A DNA stretch of 59,792 nucleotides from the NCBI GenBank assembly GCA_018238155.1, contig JABCTZ010000039.1, positions 1 through 59,792 on the forward strand, given 5' to 3'. A program made the position numbers and the translations under genes. Positions 1 through 9,201 of the stretch are shown here, piece after piece. Source of the DNA: Candidatus Heimdallarchaeota archaeon (lineage in GTDB: Archaea; Asgardarchaeota; Heimdallarchaeia; JABLTI01). The notes under the pieces were generated by a model, which did no database searches, had not been told where the DNA came from, and was given only the letters and a program-made list of their open reading frames with translations. How positions within the stretch are numbered: the first letter of the stretch is position 1; each line of letters begins with the position of its first letter.

Positions 1-704
1 TAAAATAACGAAAACGCAAGAGAGTTCTTGCAACTTAAAATTTGTAGTCAATCTCATAAAACCCCTAAATACTTAGTAAAAAAGTGTCTATTTAGAATAA
101 TAAAGGATTTGATAAAAATGAAAAAAATGGTGGACGGGATGGAATTTGAATCCACAGGCCCATCTATAATTGAATCATTTTAAAACTCTAAAACGAACTT
201 TAATTTTTGGAACGGACAGCTCCTAAGCGTTTAGGCATTAACAAGATTCTAAAGTTTCATAATGCTAGAACGATTTTTCTTACCGTCAACTTGATCATTA
301 AAGTGGAACGGGATTTAGAAAGACCCCCTAGGATTAAATTGGAAAAAATTTCAAATAAAAAGTATTGAAAGAATAATTCTTACAAAGAAATTAAATGGAA
401 GAAAAAAATTGGAGGACTCGGGTTTACCTCTATTAGATCAGATAAATAGAGATTGAGTACAATCTATTCAAAAATAGCAGTAACTAAATCAGGAATATCA
501 CCAAACTTTGCTGAAGATTTTGAATTGTTCCTTCTTTCTTGGAGGGATGAGCAGAAGTGAAAACAAGATGGAAATAAATGATAGATAAAAGAAAATTTGA
601 CTTTCCATGTGGGGTTATTCAATAAAATTATGTATAAATTTTTGGTTTTGAAAATCTAAAAATGACAATTCACTAAAAAATAAAAAAAAAGGATAGGATT
701 GATA
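1..704. other. Gene-poor stretch with tRNA 3'-end relic
   Basis: I see no intact gene here. It holds a tRNA 3'-end fragment at 128-160. A possible decayed reading frame lies at about 370-560 on the plus strand and is interrupted by an in-frame stop near 444; I cannot assign it to a family. The stretch just before 700 is A-rich and lies downstream of the minus-strand caspase-like gene, so it probably holds that gene's 3' end. The decay together with the tRNA relic suggests an old integration or deletion boundary. Confidence 0.5.
128..160 (-). repeat. tRNA 3'-end fragment (T-arm, acceptor 3' strand, CCA)
   Basis: Read on the minus strand this is a T-stem/loop, a seven-base acceptor 3' strand, discriminator A and CCA. 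The first 28 nt differ from the 3' end of tRNA-Ala at 13275 by one base. No matching 5' half, D-arm or anticodon arm is visible beside it. It is the third copy, with 3020-3050 and 13275-13305, of the same tRNA tail. I infer a relic of site-specific integration; an old partial tRNA duplication is the alternative. Confidence 0.65.
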
Positions 705-1838
705 TCAACCAACAATACCATCACTATCAATACAATCAGAAACAAAATCAGTTAGATACATTGCTATTGCAGCCATTGTTACAATAATTCTAATTGCAGT
801 TGCAGCACCTGACGCGGTTATCGCATCTACAAAAGCTTCCGCACCAATAATTATTCCAGCAAGAACTAAATAGAGCAAAACAAGAGACCATTCTGCATCA
901 GTTGCATTAGCTAATGCACTTCCAAAACTCTCTGCGATTTCACCCGCAGCACTGCAGACATGCTCAAAAAATTCAGCCCCTGTCATATCACCATTTACAT
1001 AATAGGCAAATCCAATTAAAAAGTATGATATCGCATATTGATAGAATCCCACAGCTGTTTTCGTGACCAAGCTAAATTCTGCAGGAACAGCAGGAGCTCC
1101 GATTATTAAATTTAAAACTAAAACAATTAGCATTACTAAATGCCAAGATAGCTCAATGCCACTTAATTGGAAAAAAACATAACCTGTAGTAAACTGAGTA
1201 ACATAAAATGTTGATGGAAAATTAAATGATATAGAACTTCCACCACCACTTCCATCATCTAAATCAAATAATGGATTAAAATCAACATCACCCCTAATCA
1301 GGGAATTCTGATATGCCATTACTTTAGTTAGAACTAACTCAGATCTAGTAAGAATATACGCAGAAATTAAACCGCCTAGATTTGAATCAATTTTACCATA
1401 AAAGGTAAGTGCATCATTTTCTGTTAAATCGGTTTGTTGAATAATTTCATTAGAATGGCAGGATAGTATTATATCTTTTGAGCGAGATTTCTCAATTTCA
1501 TTTGAAAAATCATTCCATTTTATTAATTCTTTATTAATTGATATTCCTTTTATAGATCCATGACCGATCCAAATAATCGGTTGCAAGATTCTATTTGATA
1601 TTAAAAGAAATTTGAATGAATTATATTTTAGAATGCTAATTCCTTTTACATTTTCTTGTAGAACCCTACTTGCTGATTTAATAGAAGCATCTTCATCAAG
1701 TTGAACAACAATGGTTCCTGGAACACTTGTTGATAAAGCTTGGATAAAAATAACACTCGATATTAGGCTCGATATTATCAAAATTAAGGAGAATAACCTC
1801 ACATGTTTATATCTACTAGAAATCATTAAAGTCACCAC
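705..1838 (-). CDS. Membrane-anchored caspase-like (clan CD His-Cys) protein, paralogue 1
   Basis: An N-terminal hydrophobic segment (about residues 13-37) acts as a signal or anchor. A caspase/gingipain-like core follows: a hydrophobic strand ending in GHG with H93, then a strand ending in SC with C127. This is the His-Gly, (Ala/Ser)-Cys dyad layout of clan CD peptidases. A Gly-rich linker lies near residue 195, followed by several hydrophobic segments to the C-terminus. The same order and the same 34-36-residue His-Cys spacing occur in the genes at 17657 and 58473, so the three are paralogues. Activity and cleavage specificity cannot be judged. It diverges from the membrane protein at 1971. 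The start is an ATG; the Met at residue 5 is an alternative. Confidence 0.6.
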   Translation of the reverse strand: MVTLMISSRYKHVRLFSLILIISSLISSVIFIQALSTSVPGTIVVQLDEDASIKSASRVLQENVKGISILKYNSFKFLLISNRILQPIIWIGHGSIKGISINKELIKWNDFSNEIEKSRSKDIILSCHSNEIIQQTDLTENDALTFYGKIDSNLGGLISAYILTRSELVLTKVMAYQNSLIRGDVDFNPLFDLDDGSGGGSSISFNFPSTFYVTQFTTGYVFFQLSGIELSWHLVMLIVLVLNLIIGAPAVPAEFSLVTKTAVGFYQYAISYFLIGFAYYVNGDMTGAEFFEHVCSAAGEIAESFGSALANATDAEWSLVLLYLVLAGIIIGAEAFVDAITASGAATAIRIIVTMAAIAMYLTDFVSDCIDSDGIVG

Positions 1839-1970
1839 TTTTTTCCCAATTAGCCCTTTTCATTAAAAGCTAATTAATATAAGAAAAGCAAATATGTATT
1901 AAAAGATTATGCACATAATATTAAATAGACATGCAGGAAGAATAGCATCATCAATGAGAGGGTTAAACTA

Positions 1971-2855
1971 TTGAAAAGATTAGACACTTATATTACATCT
2001 TATAGGAAAACGGGATTTGCTATTAAATCAGATCAGAAAAAAAAAGCATTGTTTATGAAAACGAGAATAAGACTTATGCCAATTTTCTTAATTGCTTTTC
2101 TAATTGTTGCGGGTTTTGGATTATTTAATATTTTTTTCACTCTACAAGTTATATTGAAATTTGTAATTGCATACTCTTCAGCATTGTCACTTTATTATAT
2201 TGTAATAATAGATTATAATACTGCAATGGATTGGCAAAGTTACTCTACAAGAAATGAAAGTATTAAAGGAAAAATTTTACATTCAATTAAAGAAGGTGTA
2301 ATTTTGTTCGGTATTTCTATGATAATTATCGGGATAATTTACTTAATTCGTTTACCTCAAAACTTAGAAACCTCATTATTAGAAAAAATAACTGGAGATG
2401 AAACACCTTTAAGTTATATGCCAAATACTATAGAGACAATTTTGCTTGCGGGAATAATTTTGTTAACGTTAATTTCAATAATAGCTTATATCAGATGGTT
2501 TTACCTAAGAGGTATAAAAATCACTGGTTATTTTAAAGATAAAGAAAGAATAAAAATTGATTTAAAACCATTAATCTATTGGGGGATAAATCAACTTGTG
2601 TGGTGTTTCATGCTCCCAATTTTAGATGTAATATTTATAGAAACAAGATATCCAGAGACATCTTCAAGATACGAATTTTTTAAGAACATTTTCGCTTCAA
2701 AACCATATATGCTCTTAATAATTCAACTTAGTATTATTCTGTTATTAACAGCTTTTTATTTTATTGATGGGTTTATTGTAAACAAAAGAAGAAAGAATTT
2801 TGTGGAACTTAACTTAATAGATATGGTCAACAATGAAGAAGAGTTTCTGCAATAA
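1971..2855 (+). CDS. Polytopic membrane protein, about six TM segments
   Basis: 294 residues with hydrophobic segments near residues 34-56, 58-82, 110-127, 155-178, 205-225 and 245-265, joined by basic loops. I recognise no family motif. The reading frame opens with TTG; the ATG at residue 29 is also possible and would sit just before the first membrane segment. It is transcribed away from the caspase-like gene on the minus strand and shares a roughly 130-bp intergenic region with it. Since another caspase-like paralogue (58473) also sits next to a small membrane protein, a functional pairing is possible but unproven. Confidence 0.6.
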   Translation: MKRLDTYITSYRKTGFAIKSDQKKKALFMKTRIRLMPIFLIAFLIVAGFGLFNIFFTLQVILKFVIAYSSALSLYYIVIIDYNTAMDWQSYSTRNESIKGKILHSIKEGVILFGISMIIIGIIYLIRLPQNLETSLLEKITGDETPLSYMPNTIETILLAGIILLTLISIIAYIRWFYLRGIKITGYFKDKERIKIDLKPLIYWGINQLVWCFMLPILDVIFIETRYPETSSRYEFFKNIFASKPYMLLIIQLSIILLLTAFYFIDGFIVNKRRKNFVELNLIDMVNNEEEFLQ

Positions 2856-2995
2856 TAATTTACTCAATTGGAAAATAATGTTGGATAATCATATTTGATA
2901 AGATAAATTGGATTGAATACAGACTGTACAAAAAAACAGAAAAATAGTAATTGATTACCAATGAAAAAAGAGAACGAAAGAGAAGAAAGAGTTAA

Positions 2996-3050
2996 AGAAA
3001 CGGAAAAGAGAAAAGAAACTGGTGGACCGGTTGGAATTTGAATCCACGGC
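2996..3050. repeat. Left copy of 55-bp direct repeat containing tRNA-Ala 3' end
   Basis: This 55-bp segment matches 13251-13305 with four mismatches by hand alignment. Bases 3020-3050 are the tRNA-Ala CCA, discriminator, acceptor 3' strand and T-arm (minus strand). The remaining 24 bp match the DNA just downstream of the real tRNA, so the similarity runs past the tRNA itself. No D-arm, anticodon arm or 5' acceptor strand is present. The layout fits an attL-like scar, with the 10.2 kb up to the tRNA as the inserted segment. Confidence 0.75.
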
Positions 3051-3107
3051 TTAATATCAAGTTTTAAAATAGAGCCACTCGCGAACAAAATTCTACTTAT
3101 GATTCAA

Positions 3108-3980
3108 TTAACTTGACAGATTAGCAAGCAGTAACTGAAAGTCTCTGTCCGATTTAAGAAAGGAAAAAGCTTCTTCTTTGGAAATTTTTTCCAAGAGTGG
3201 AAAGTCTCTACTCATAGCAAGTCGTAAAGTTTCCATAGTGAATTCTTTATCCTTTTTGAGAGCATAAACAACTGCAATTTCATAGGCAATTGAAGGATCA
3301 TACACCAATGCCTTGTTTGCTAACCAAAGACATTCTAAACTCTCATCATAATCACCTAAAGCTTTGTAGCAAAGTCCTAAATTGCACAAATAATCACCAT
3401 TGAAAGGATCGTTATTACTAGCATTTGTTAAGCACTTCCTTTCTTCCTGTGCATTTCCTTGTTTGTGATGGATAAGGGAGAGATTGAACCAAATAGAAGC
3501 ATTCGATGGTTCAAGTGTTGTTGCTTTCTGAAGAAACTCTAAAGCTTTAGTAAGCTGATCCTTTTCACTATAATAAACTCCAAGAGCAGCTAAGGCAATA
3601 ACATTCAAAGGATCTAATGACAAAATTTCTTCACAGATTTGTTTAATTTTATCTAGTGGACCAAAAAAGTCATAATACATACAAAGGTTTGTTAGATTTT
3701 CAATAGCAGTAGGATCTAGTTGATATGCAGTATCTAGAAACCCCTTTGCAGTGGAAATGTCATCATATTTTAAATGGTACGCTCCAAGCTTGGCATATCC
3801 AACTGCTTGGTCAGGCAAAAGAGCAATTGCTTGTTGGAGCGCTTCCTCAGCTTTAGTAAACCTACGAAGACACAATAAATGATCACTGAGCATAAGGAGC
3901 TCAAAATATTGAGGTGTCTTCTGTTCAAATTCAATCATCGACAAACCAGAGACGTAAGGAGGAATCTTTCTATTTAACAA
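3108..3980 (-). CDS. Tetratricopeptide repeat protein
   Basis: Residues about 27-235 form six or so 34-residue TPR units. They show the usual pattern of a small residue at position 8, Gly/Ala at 20 and Pro near 32 (for example ...LLPDQAVGYAKLG... and ...LEPSNASIWFNLS...). The C-terminus carries the short A-x(n)-F-x-x-L tail common in prokaryotic TPR proteins. There is no signal peptide, so it is probably a cytoplasmic protein-binding scaffold. The frame opens with TTG; the internal Met at residue 15 is a plausible alternative. It is the first gene inside the left tRNA-derived repeat, and nothing indicates its partner. Confidence 0.8.
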   Translation of the reverse strand: MLNRKIPPYVSGLSMIEFEQKTPQYFELLMLSDHLLCLRRFTKAEEALQQAIALLPDQAVGYAKLGAYHLKYDDISTAKGFLDTAYQLDPTAIENLTNLCMYYDFFGPLDKIKQICEEILSLDPLNVIALAALGVYYSEKDQLTKALEFLQKATTLEPSNASIWFNLSLIHHKQGNAQEERKCLTNASNNDPFNGDYLCNLGLCYKALGDYDESLECLWLANKALVYDPSIAYEIAVVYALKKDKEFTMETLRLAMSRDFPLLEKISKEEAFSFLKSDRDFQLLLANLSS

Positions 3981-4101
3981 TTATTAACAACCTTCAGGAA
4001 ATGCTAAGAAAACACTAAGAAAAATCCTTTATAAAAGACTAAATAGAAAAGCCAAAGAGGATATTGTAGTATTTTTGCTAGATTGTCATTTTAACCTCAA
4101 A

Positions 4102-4269
4102 TTATTTCTCTTCAGGTTCTTCTTTTCTACAACGAAAATGACCATTTTCGAGTGTAACTAGTATTATATCTCCTTTCTTTATCTCAAGCTCTTGAGCAAT
4201 TTCTTTTGGAATGTTAACCATCAATGTTCTATTAAGGTTAGCTACTTTTCGCCTAAATTTTACTGGCAT
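4102..4269 (-). CDS. AbrB/SpoVT-type swapped-hairpin transcription regulator
   Basis: A 55-residue ORF beginning MPVKFRRKVANLNRT and containing the AbrB core: a strand, then V-N-I-P-K-E-I-A, then L-x-I-K-K-G-D. This fold dimerises through swapped hairpins and binds AT-rich palindromes; in antitoxins such as MazE or VapB it also autoregulates. It lies head to head with the two-nuclease-domain gene at 4352. The gap between them holds copies of a TATAGGC motif, including a perfect 8-bp inverted repeat, which is the natural candidate for its operator. Antitoxin or repressor of the neighbouring nuclease is an inference. Confidence 0.85.
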   Translation of the reverse strand: MPVKFRRKVANLNRTLMVNIPKEIAQELEIKKGDIILVTLENGHFRCRKEEPEEK

Positions 4270-4287
4270 AATTAATACCCTAGTCTA

Positions 4288-4342
4288 TTATAGGCAGCCA
4301 TAAACTTTAAATATTCCTCTTGCCTATAATATAGTTATAGGC
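4288..4342. promoter_or_regulatory. Divergent operator/promoter with TATAGGC repeats
   Basis: GCCTATAA (4322-4329) and TTATAGGC (4335-4342) form a perfect inverted repeat with a 5-bp spacer. A further TTATAGGCAG lies at 4288-4297. An AT-rich TTTAAATA element near 4306-4313 could be the TATA box for the plus-strand gene. The repeats lie between two divergent genes, one of which encodes an AbrB-fold regulator, so autoregulated shared control is likely. Confidence 0.6.
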
Positions 4343-4351
4343 AGATTATAG

Positions 4352-6490
4352 GTGTTGTTATTGAAAAAAGAATTAGATAAAGTCAAAAGGAAGAAACTGC
4401 TTTACAGCTATAAACAACCAAGCGGAGGAACAGCATTCGAAGTTTATACTGATGGGACTCTGATAGTCAAAACAAAGATAACAAGTAATGGGCTTAATAT
4501 ACCTAAAATGGCTGAAATCTATTTTGATTGCTCAAAGTTAGAAAAAAAATCACAGAACATTCCAACCACTTGGGAAATTAAACGAGAAAATGGGAAAACT
4601 GAAGTCGTTCAAGGAAAAAGCAAAATCGGAGTTTACAAGAATTCATATTTCATTCAACAAATTGCAGATGAAGGTTACAGAAAAATCAAAACCAGAATAA
4701 GAGCAACTTGTACAATTCAGGTTATTTCAAAACGGTTCCATACATCATTTTTTCAAAAGCTTGCTAAACTTAGAGATAATATGTTGTTAGAATCCAGAGA
4801 GAAACTGGAACCAATACTTTTTGGTGGAGAAAAAAATACCGAGTTCACTATCTATAGAAACTTTACAGGACAACTATTCATTTATAGTAAAGTAAGTTAT
4901 AATCAAAACAAAATCTTGCTTTCTGATGAAATAGCAAGATATATTGAAAATTGGCATAATAATCGAGAAGAATATTTTGTATGCTCTTTTAACGAACAAC
5001 CAGCAATGGTCGTGAAAGCAAAATCTCGACCAGGAAATAGAGAAGGAAGATCCTTCAAAGAAATCTTTTTTCATATTCAGGATATACCTGAAGAATCCTT
5101 TATTTATTTCACCAATATAGATTTGAAACTTTCAAAAAATGCCATACAAGACTTGCAACTCAAACAAAACTTGCTACAAAAAGGTTACTCTATAAAGCAA
5201 TTAACAACTAATTGGTTGGATAAACCAAAACATAAAAATGAAAATTTCGCGAGTGACGTTTGGACAATAATTAAACAAGCATTTACTGATAAGGAAGCTA
5301 AAATTTTCTCAGAGGTAAAAATAACATGCGCAAGTAAAGAAGAACAAACGAAGGTTGTTGATGGTCTCTTAGTGAGTGAGAAATTTTTAGGTTTAATAGA
5401 GATTAAAACTTCAGAGAAAATTAAAAATACTGTTTTAGATGAAGTCATTGGTGAGCTGGCATTACTACAAGAACAGCTTGGGAGCAAGAAAAACTTTATC
5501 TTGTTTTTTATCAATGCAGAAGTGATAGCATCAAAATTAAAGAAAAACATTACAAAACTCTATGGGATGGAACATAATATCATCTTAGTAGGTAAAAAAG
5601 AACTAAGTGTTCTTCTCATGAATCCAAAATTGTTATTAGAAAGAGTGAGAGAGCATTTGTATTTACTGGATGAGAAATCAAGCCAATCTCAAATTTATCA
5701 TCCTACTGAATTAACACTAACATCAAAAGAATCTCTCGAAAAACAGGCATACAGTCTTTTGGAAAAACTTTCGTTAAACTCACATGAATCACTCTCACTT
5801 ATTGAACAATACTGTTTCTTAATGAATATTGAAAAGTCAGATTTCTTCAAACTCTACAAACTGTTAAATGAACAACTTAGCAAAAAAATTGCTTCTGTGA
5901 AAGATTTGTCTATTCGACGAATGCTTTCATCAAGACATATCTTTGATTGTGAAATTTTACTATTACTCCATACAGAGCTTTCTCTTAATAGCAATTATTT
6001 GATTTTAGAAGAAGAGAAAAACAAAGGGTTAAAGTTTGCAGAAGAATATAGCATTTTATTACGAAATTGGAATGTCATCATGAACTCCTTGCCATCAATG
6101 TGTCGAATCCTTGGGTTTAAAATTTTGCAATCAGGCACAGGAATCGTTTTTGAAAGGCAGGTTCTAAAACTCTTAGAAAGAGAAGGATATCAAGTGGTTT
6201 CTAATGTTTTGCTTTCACTACATGGAAAACATTTCGAAATTGATCATTTAGTGTTTAAAAATGACTCAATGGAAATAATCAGCTGTAAGGATCGAAGCCA
6301 TTACCAATACATTCCAAATCTCTATTCAAAAATAGCATTAGCATTGGGACAAGTGATTCTTTATAGGAGAATTTTTAAAAAATCAAACGGACAACTATTC
6401 GTTAGAGTGAAAAAAAGCGACCAGAAGGAGTTACAGAAGAGGTTCAGAAATTTCTTCGCGACTAATTATTCGCTTGTTTTTACTATATAG
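4352..6490 (+). CDS. Large protein with two PD-(D/E)XK nuclease-like domains
   Basis: 712 residues. A first nuclease-like core lies near residues 310-390: D336-G, a short hairpin, then I-E-I-K (about 349-352). A second lies near 600-680: F-E-R-Q-V, then E-I-D-H-L (about 628) and I-I-S-C-K-D (about 644), the Mrr/RecB-like arrangement in which Asp, Glu/Ser and Lys line the metal site. The N-terminal 300 and middle 200 residues are unassigned. The frame opens with GTG, but TTG codons shortly after (4361) fit a start just downstream of the operator. It pairs with the divergent AbrB regulator and is followed 15 bp later by a helical-repeat gene. A defence or toxin-like nuclease role is likely but unproven. 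Confidence 0.65.
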   Translation: MLLLKKELDKVKRKKLLYSYKQPSGGTAFEVYTDGTLIVKTKITSNGLNIPKMAEIYFDCSKLEKKSQNIPTTWEIKRENGKTEVVQGKSKIGVYKNSYFIQQIADEGYRKIKTRIRATCTIQVISKRFHTSFFQKLAKLRDNMLLESREKLEPILFGGEKNTEFTIYRNFTGQLFIYSKVSYNQNKILLSDEIARYIENWHNNREEYFVCSFNEQPAMVVKAKSRPGNREGRSFKEIFFHIQDIPEESFIYFTNIDLKLSKNAIQDLQLKQNLLQKGYSIKQLTTNWLDKPKHKNENFASDVWTIIKQAFTDKEAKIFSEVKITCASKEEQTKVVDGLLVSEKFLGLIEIKTSEKIKNTVLDEVIGELALLQEQLGSKKNFILFFINAEVIASKLKKNITKLYGMEHNIILVGKKELSVLLMNPKLLLERVREHLYLLDEKSSQSQIYHPTELTLTSKESLEKQAYSLLEKLSLNSHESLSLIEQYCFLMNIEKSDFFKLYKLLNEQLSKKIASVKDLSIRRMLSSRHIFDCEILLLLHTELSLNSNYLILEEEKNKGLKFAEEYSILLRNWNVIMNSLPSMCRILGFKILQSGTGIVFERQVLKLLEREGYQVVSNVLLSLHGKHFEIDHLVFKNDSMEIISCKDRSHYQYIPNLYSKIALALGQVILYRRIFKKSNGQLFVRVKKSDQKELQKRFRNFFATNYSLVFTI

Positions 6491-6505
6491 GTTGTTGACA
6501 CGTAA

Positions 6506-7183
6506 ATGCCTTTCCTTCGAAAAAAGATTCAAGAAACGCTCTCTGAAAATATCTCGCAGAAAATATTTCAATTAGAACTTGCAGATGAATCATTTATTGA
6601 ATTACTAAATGAGCTATTAGTAATCCTTTCAGTAGATGAACTTAATCTTCTACTTGAATTTGCTGTTGAGGACGAGGAATGGTCATCTGAGAAAAAAATC
6701 CTGCTCTTACAAGAACTTCTAAGCAATCAGAACTCAGTTATCTGTGAAAAGGCGATCATTTATCTTGAACCATTCATTGGGAAAAAAATCATCCCTCTCA
6801 TTGAACACCTTGTTACCAACCAATCACATGGGGTTCGTTCTCGAGTATTTTGGGTGTTAGCTAAATATGCCACAGAACGCGATTTGACTCTAGAGATAAT
6901 CGATGAATTAAAAACCGCTTCAGAAGATAATGAGCAAATCTTTCTTGCAGCAGCACTCTACCAGAGAAATAATTCTGCTTCCTCTCTCGAGATGCGATTT
7001 CTAAAAGATTACTATATCCAACAATTTTATGACCCTAAAATCGATGAACTGAAGGTAAGCTTAGTTGGCAAACAAGGTTTAGCTGCGAAAGTAATAGGTC
7101 TTATCCTCTGGGAGGCTGGAATAGAACTCTATTCTACAGGATCATTACAAAGTGAGAATATGCTCTGGCTCATTGAAAAATGA
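6506..7183 (+). CDS. HEAT/armadillo-like helical repeat protein
   Basis: 225 residues of amphipathic paired helices: L-L-L-Q-E-L-L / E-K-A-I-I-Y-L / I-I-P-L-I-E-H-L / V-R-S-R-V-F-W-V-L-A. They suggest about four to five HEAT-like units with no catalytic motif. It starts 15 bp after the dual-nuclease gene, on the same strand, so the two are probably co-transcribed. It may be a scaffold or inhibitor for the nuclease. The family is called from the repeat pattern only. Confidence 0.55.
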   Translation: MPFLRKKIQETLSENISQKIFQLELADESFIELLNELLVILSVDELNLLLEFAVEDEEWSSEKKILLLQELLSNQNSVICEKAIIYLEPFIGKKIIPLIEHLVTNQSHGVRSRVFWVLAKYATERDLTLEIIDELKTASEDNEQIFLAAALYQRNNSASSLEMRFLKDYYIQQFYDPKIDELKVSLVGKQGLAAKVIGLILWEAGIELYSTGSLQSENMLWLIEK

Positions 7184-7242
7184 TAAAAACTACTTTTGTG
7201 CTGTAAGTTTAAGTAGTCAAACACCTCAAAGCTAATGATAAA

Positions 7243-8931
7243 ATGTGTGTGTTTTGGTGTTACTTATTGACTCCTCTTACCTGGCAAAATGATCCCTCAT
7301 TGCTCGATTCTGAACCCACTCCAGTGAATGAATGGCTCACAGCTAACAATCTTTTATCAATGGAATTGCACGGGAATAACTCAAATGCTAATAAAAACCT
7401 TGCTTCGATTGAAAGCAATTGGTTTTCTTCTTGTAATAATAGTGTTTGTTCGTTGAACCTGTATTCTATTCTCGTGCGGAAAATCGACTTTGTTCGAGAA
7501 AAAACTAGTGACAGGATTCTTGCCAGGTTTCCTTTTCTCGTTCTCTCAGAAGAAGAAAATGAGTTGATTCAAAAGAATATCTTACTGATTGCTGAATGTG
7601 CGCGAGATTATTTCTACAAATCGATCAATTCCAGTATTATGGATTGGAAGAGGAGATTATTGACTTATCTTAAGCGAGGAGCAATGCCTTATCCTCTCTA
7701 CCGTTGTGCTTGTGAGATTTTAAAACGTCAATTAGTTAATCCGGAAGTAGAATCATTAACTTTTGAAAGTGCTCGTGGAAAACGATATGCTATTCCAACT
7801 AAGATTACACCAACAATTGCCTATCTCTGTGGCGTAATTAATGGTGATGGTCATCTTAGTACTCACTGGTTACGAGTGGTGGATGAAACAAAGGAGCATA
7901 TAGAATTGATTTCGAAACTATTTGAAAAACAATTCAATGATGCCGGAGAGATTTTCAAAACGAGAAATGCAAACGCTTGGAATGTAGAATTGCGTTCATC
8001 CTCAGCAGTTCGGTTATTCAATTTCTTGACGGACCAAACGATTCAGGGAGCAAAATATGACTCTTTGCGAGAGCCTTTAATATTCAGAGAATTAGGTGAA
8101 CCACATCGCAACCTTTACTGGAGAGGAGTAATGGATGCAGATGGTTCGTATAAAAACCACATCTCATTTGCAAGTGCAAGTAAGCTTTACACTGAGGATT
8201 TTCAACATTTCTTACAAATAATAAATATTAGAAGTAAAATTTATCAAATGAAGAATGGATCTTATTTGCTAACAATTCCAATTGATTTCAAATTACCTTT
8301 TGCAAAACAGATAGGAGTACTTAATCCTAAGAAAAAACAAGATTTTTGTAAATTGCTACAAAGAAAGTCTATCGTTTTTAATGGTCTTGATGAGAAAAAC
8401 ATCACTTCTAATGGTTTTTTTGATTTAACTAAAATAAGCCCTCTCTATGTCAAAGGATTATCTAATATCCTAAGAGAATTTCGTAAGGATAAAACATATA
8501 CTGCTATCGAGCACGAATTATCTTTAACTAGAGGACAATATTTCTATTATGAACAAGGAACAAGAGCAATTCCATTTGAACTATTATTTCAGTTACTTGA
8601 TATCCAATCTTTGGATTCAAATTCGCTTATGCAAAAACTTGATACGCTAGAAGAGAGCATAATTTTTCAATCTTCAACTTCTACACTCATAAGGTTACCT
8701 TTGAAACCAACATCAGATGTTATCTTAGTTATGAGTCATTTACATCCTCTAAGTAATTGGACTCGAATCGTTCAACCAACACAAAAAATTAAGGATAAAA
8801 TACAAGAATTATTTGGAATATGTGCAAAGTCAAATCGAATACGTGGAAATATCTTACTTAGATTTCTTACTACATTTGGTGATTATACAACAATTAATGT
8901 AAAAGAACTTGTTATTGATGATGTTTTATAA
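7243..8931 (+). CDS. Free-standing LAGLIDADG homing endonuclease-like protein
   Basis: 562 residues. Two LAGLIDADG motifs are visible about 100 residues apart: L-C-G-V-I-N-G-D-G-H (about 195) and Y-W-R-G-V-M-D-A-D-G (about 291), each ending in the metal-binding acidic residue. The spacing fits a single-chain monomeric endonuclease. The region after residue 400 contains an HTH-like stretch (A-I-E-H-E-L-S-L-T-R-G-Q-Y-F-Y-Y-E-Q-G). The N-terminal 180 residues are unassigned. No intein splice junction is apparent (no N-terminal Cys/Ser block or C-terminal HN), so I read it as a stand-alone selfish or regulatory gene inside the element. Confidence 0.8.
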   Translation: MCVFWCYLLTPLTWQNDPSLLDSEPTPVNEWLTANNLLSMELHGNNSNANKNLASIESNWFSSCNNSVCSLNLYSILVRKIDFVREKTSDRILARFPFLVLSEEENELIQKNILLIAECARDYFYKSINSSIMDWKRRLLTYLKRGAMPYPLYRCACEILKRQLVNPEVESLTFESARGKRYAIPTKITPTIAYLCGVINGDGHLSTHWLRVVDETKEHIELISKLFEKQFNDAGEIFKTRNANAWNVELRSSSAVRLFNFLTDQTIQGAKYDSLREPLIFRELGEPHRNLYWRGVMDADGSYKNHISFASASKLYTEDFQHFLQIINIRSKIYQMKNGSYLLTIPIDFKLPFAKQIGVLNPKKKQDFCKLLQRKSIVFNGLDEKNITSNGFFDLTKISPLYVKGLSNILREFRKDKTYTAIEHELSLTRGQYFYYEQGTRAIPFELLFQLLDIQSLDSNSLMQKLDTLEESIIFQSSTSTLIRLPLKPTSDVILVMSHLHPLSNWTRIVQPTQKIKDKIQELFGICAKSNRIRGNILLRFLTTFGDYTTINVKELVIDDVL

Positions 8932-9051
8932 AAAGTCATTCAAATTCCCACGTAGATATTACTAAAATGTAGGAGAGAGGTATTTCCGCAGCATTTTTGT
9001 TACTTAGATGGCTCTAGATGAGTTTTTTCTCATTCTTAGCGGAATGTTTTT

Positions 9052-9103
9052 TTCGAAAGTCCGAAAAAATATCCTTTCTCTTCGAAAACATTCGAAAGTC
9101 CGA
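9052..9103. repeat. Two copies of 13-bp TTCGAAAGTCCGA
   Basis: The 13-mer occurs at 9052-9064 and 9091-9103 with a third half-copy (TTCGAAAA) between them. They lie in the 270-bp gap between the LAGLIDADG gene and the Cas4-like gene. Both strands carry short overlapping ORFs here that look spurious. The repeats are TTCGAA-centred and could be a protein binding site or leftover element DNA. Confidence 0.35.
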
Positions 9104-9201
9104 TTTTTTTCCACTAAAATTGGTCAAAAAAAGCTTGAAAAACGTTTTTTCAAATGCTACATAGAGAGTACGTTTTTGAGTGAAAATTATGCTTTTTTTC
9201 C

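Noticed and set aside
370..560. Interrupted reading frame with G-G-L-G-F-T-S-I-R-S-D-K
   Set aside because: It looks like a decayed gene, but I cannot match it to a family, and chance is not excluded.
2864..3088. 74-residue ORF on the minus strand
   Set aside because: It spans the tRNA-derived repeat; the sequence reads as tRNA tail and low-complexity DNA, not as a gene.
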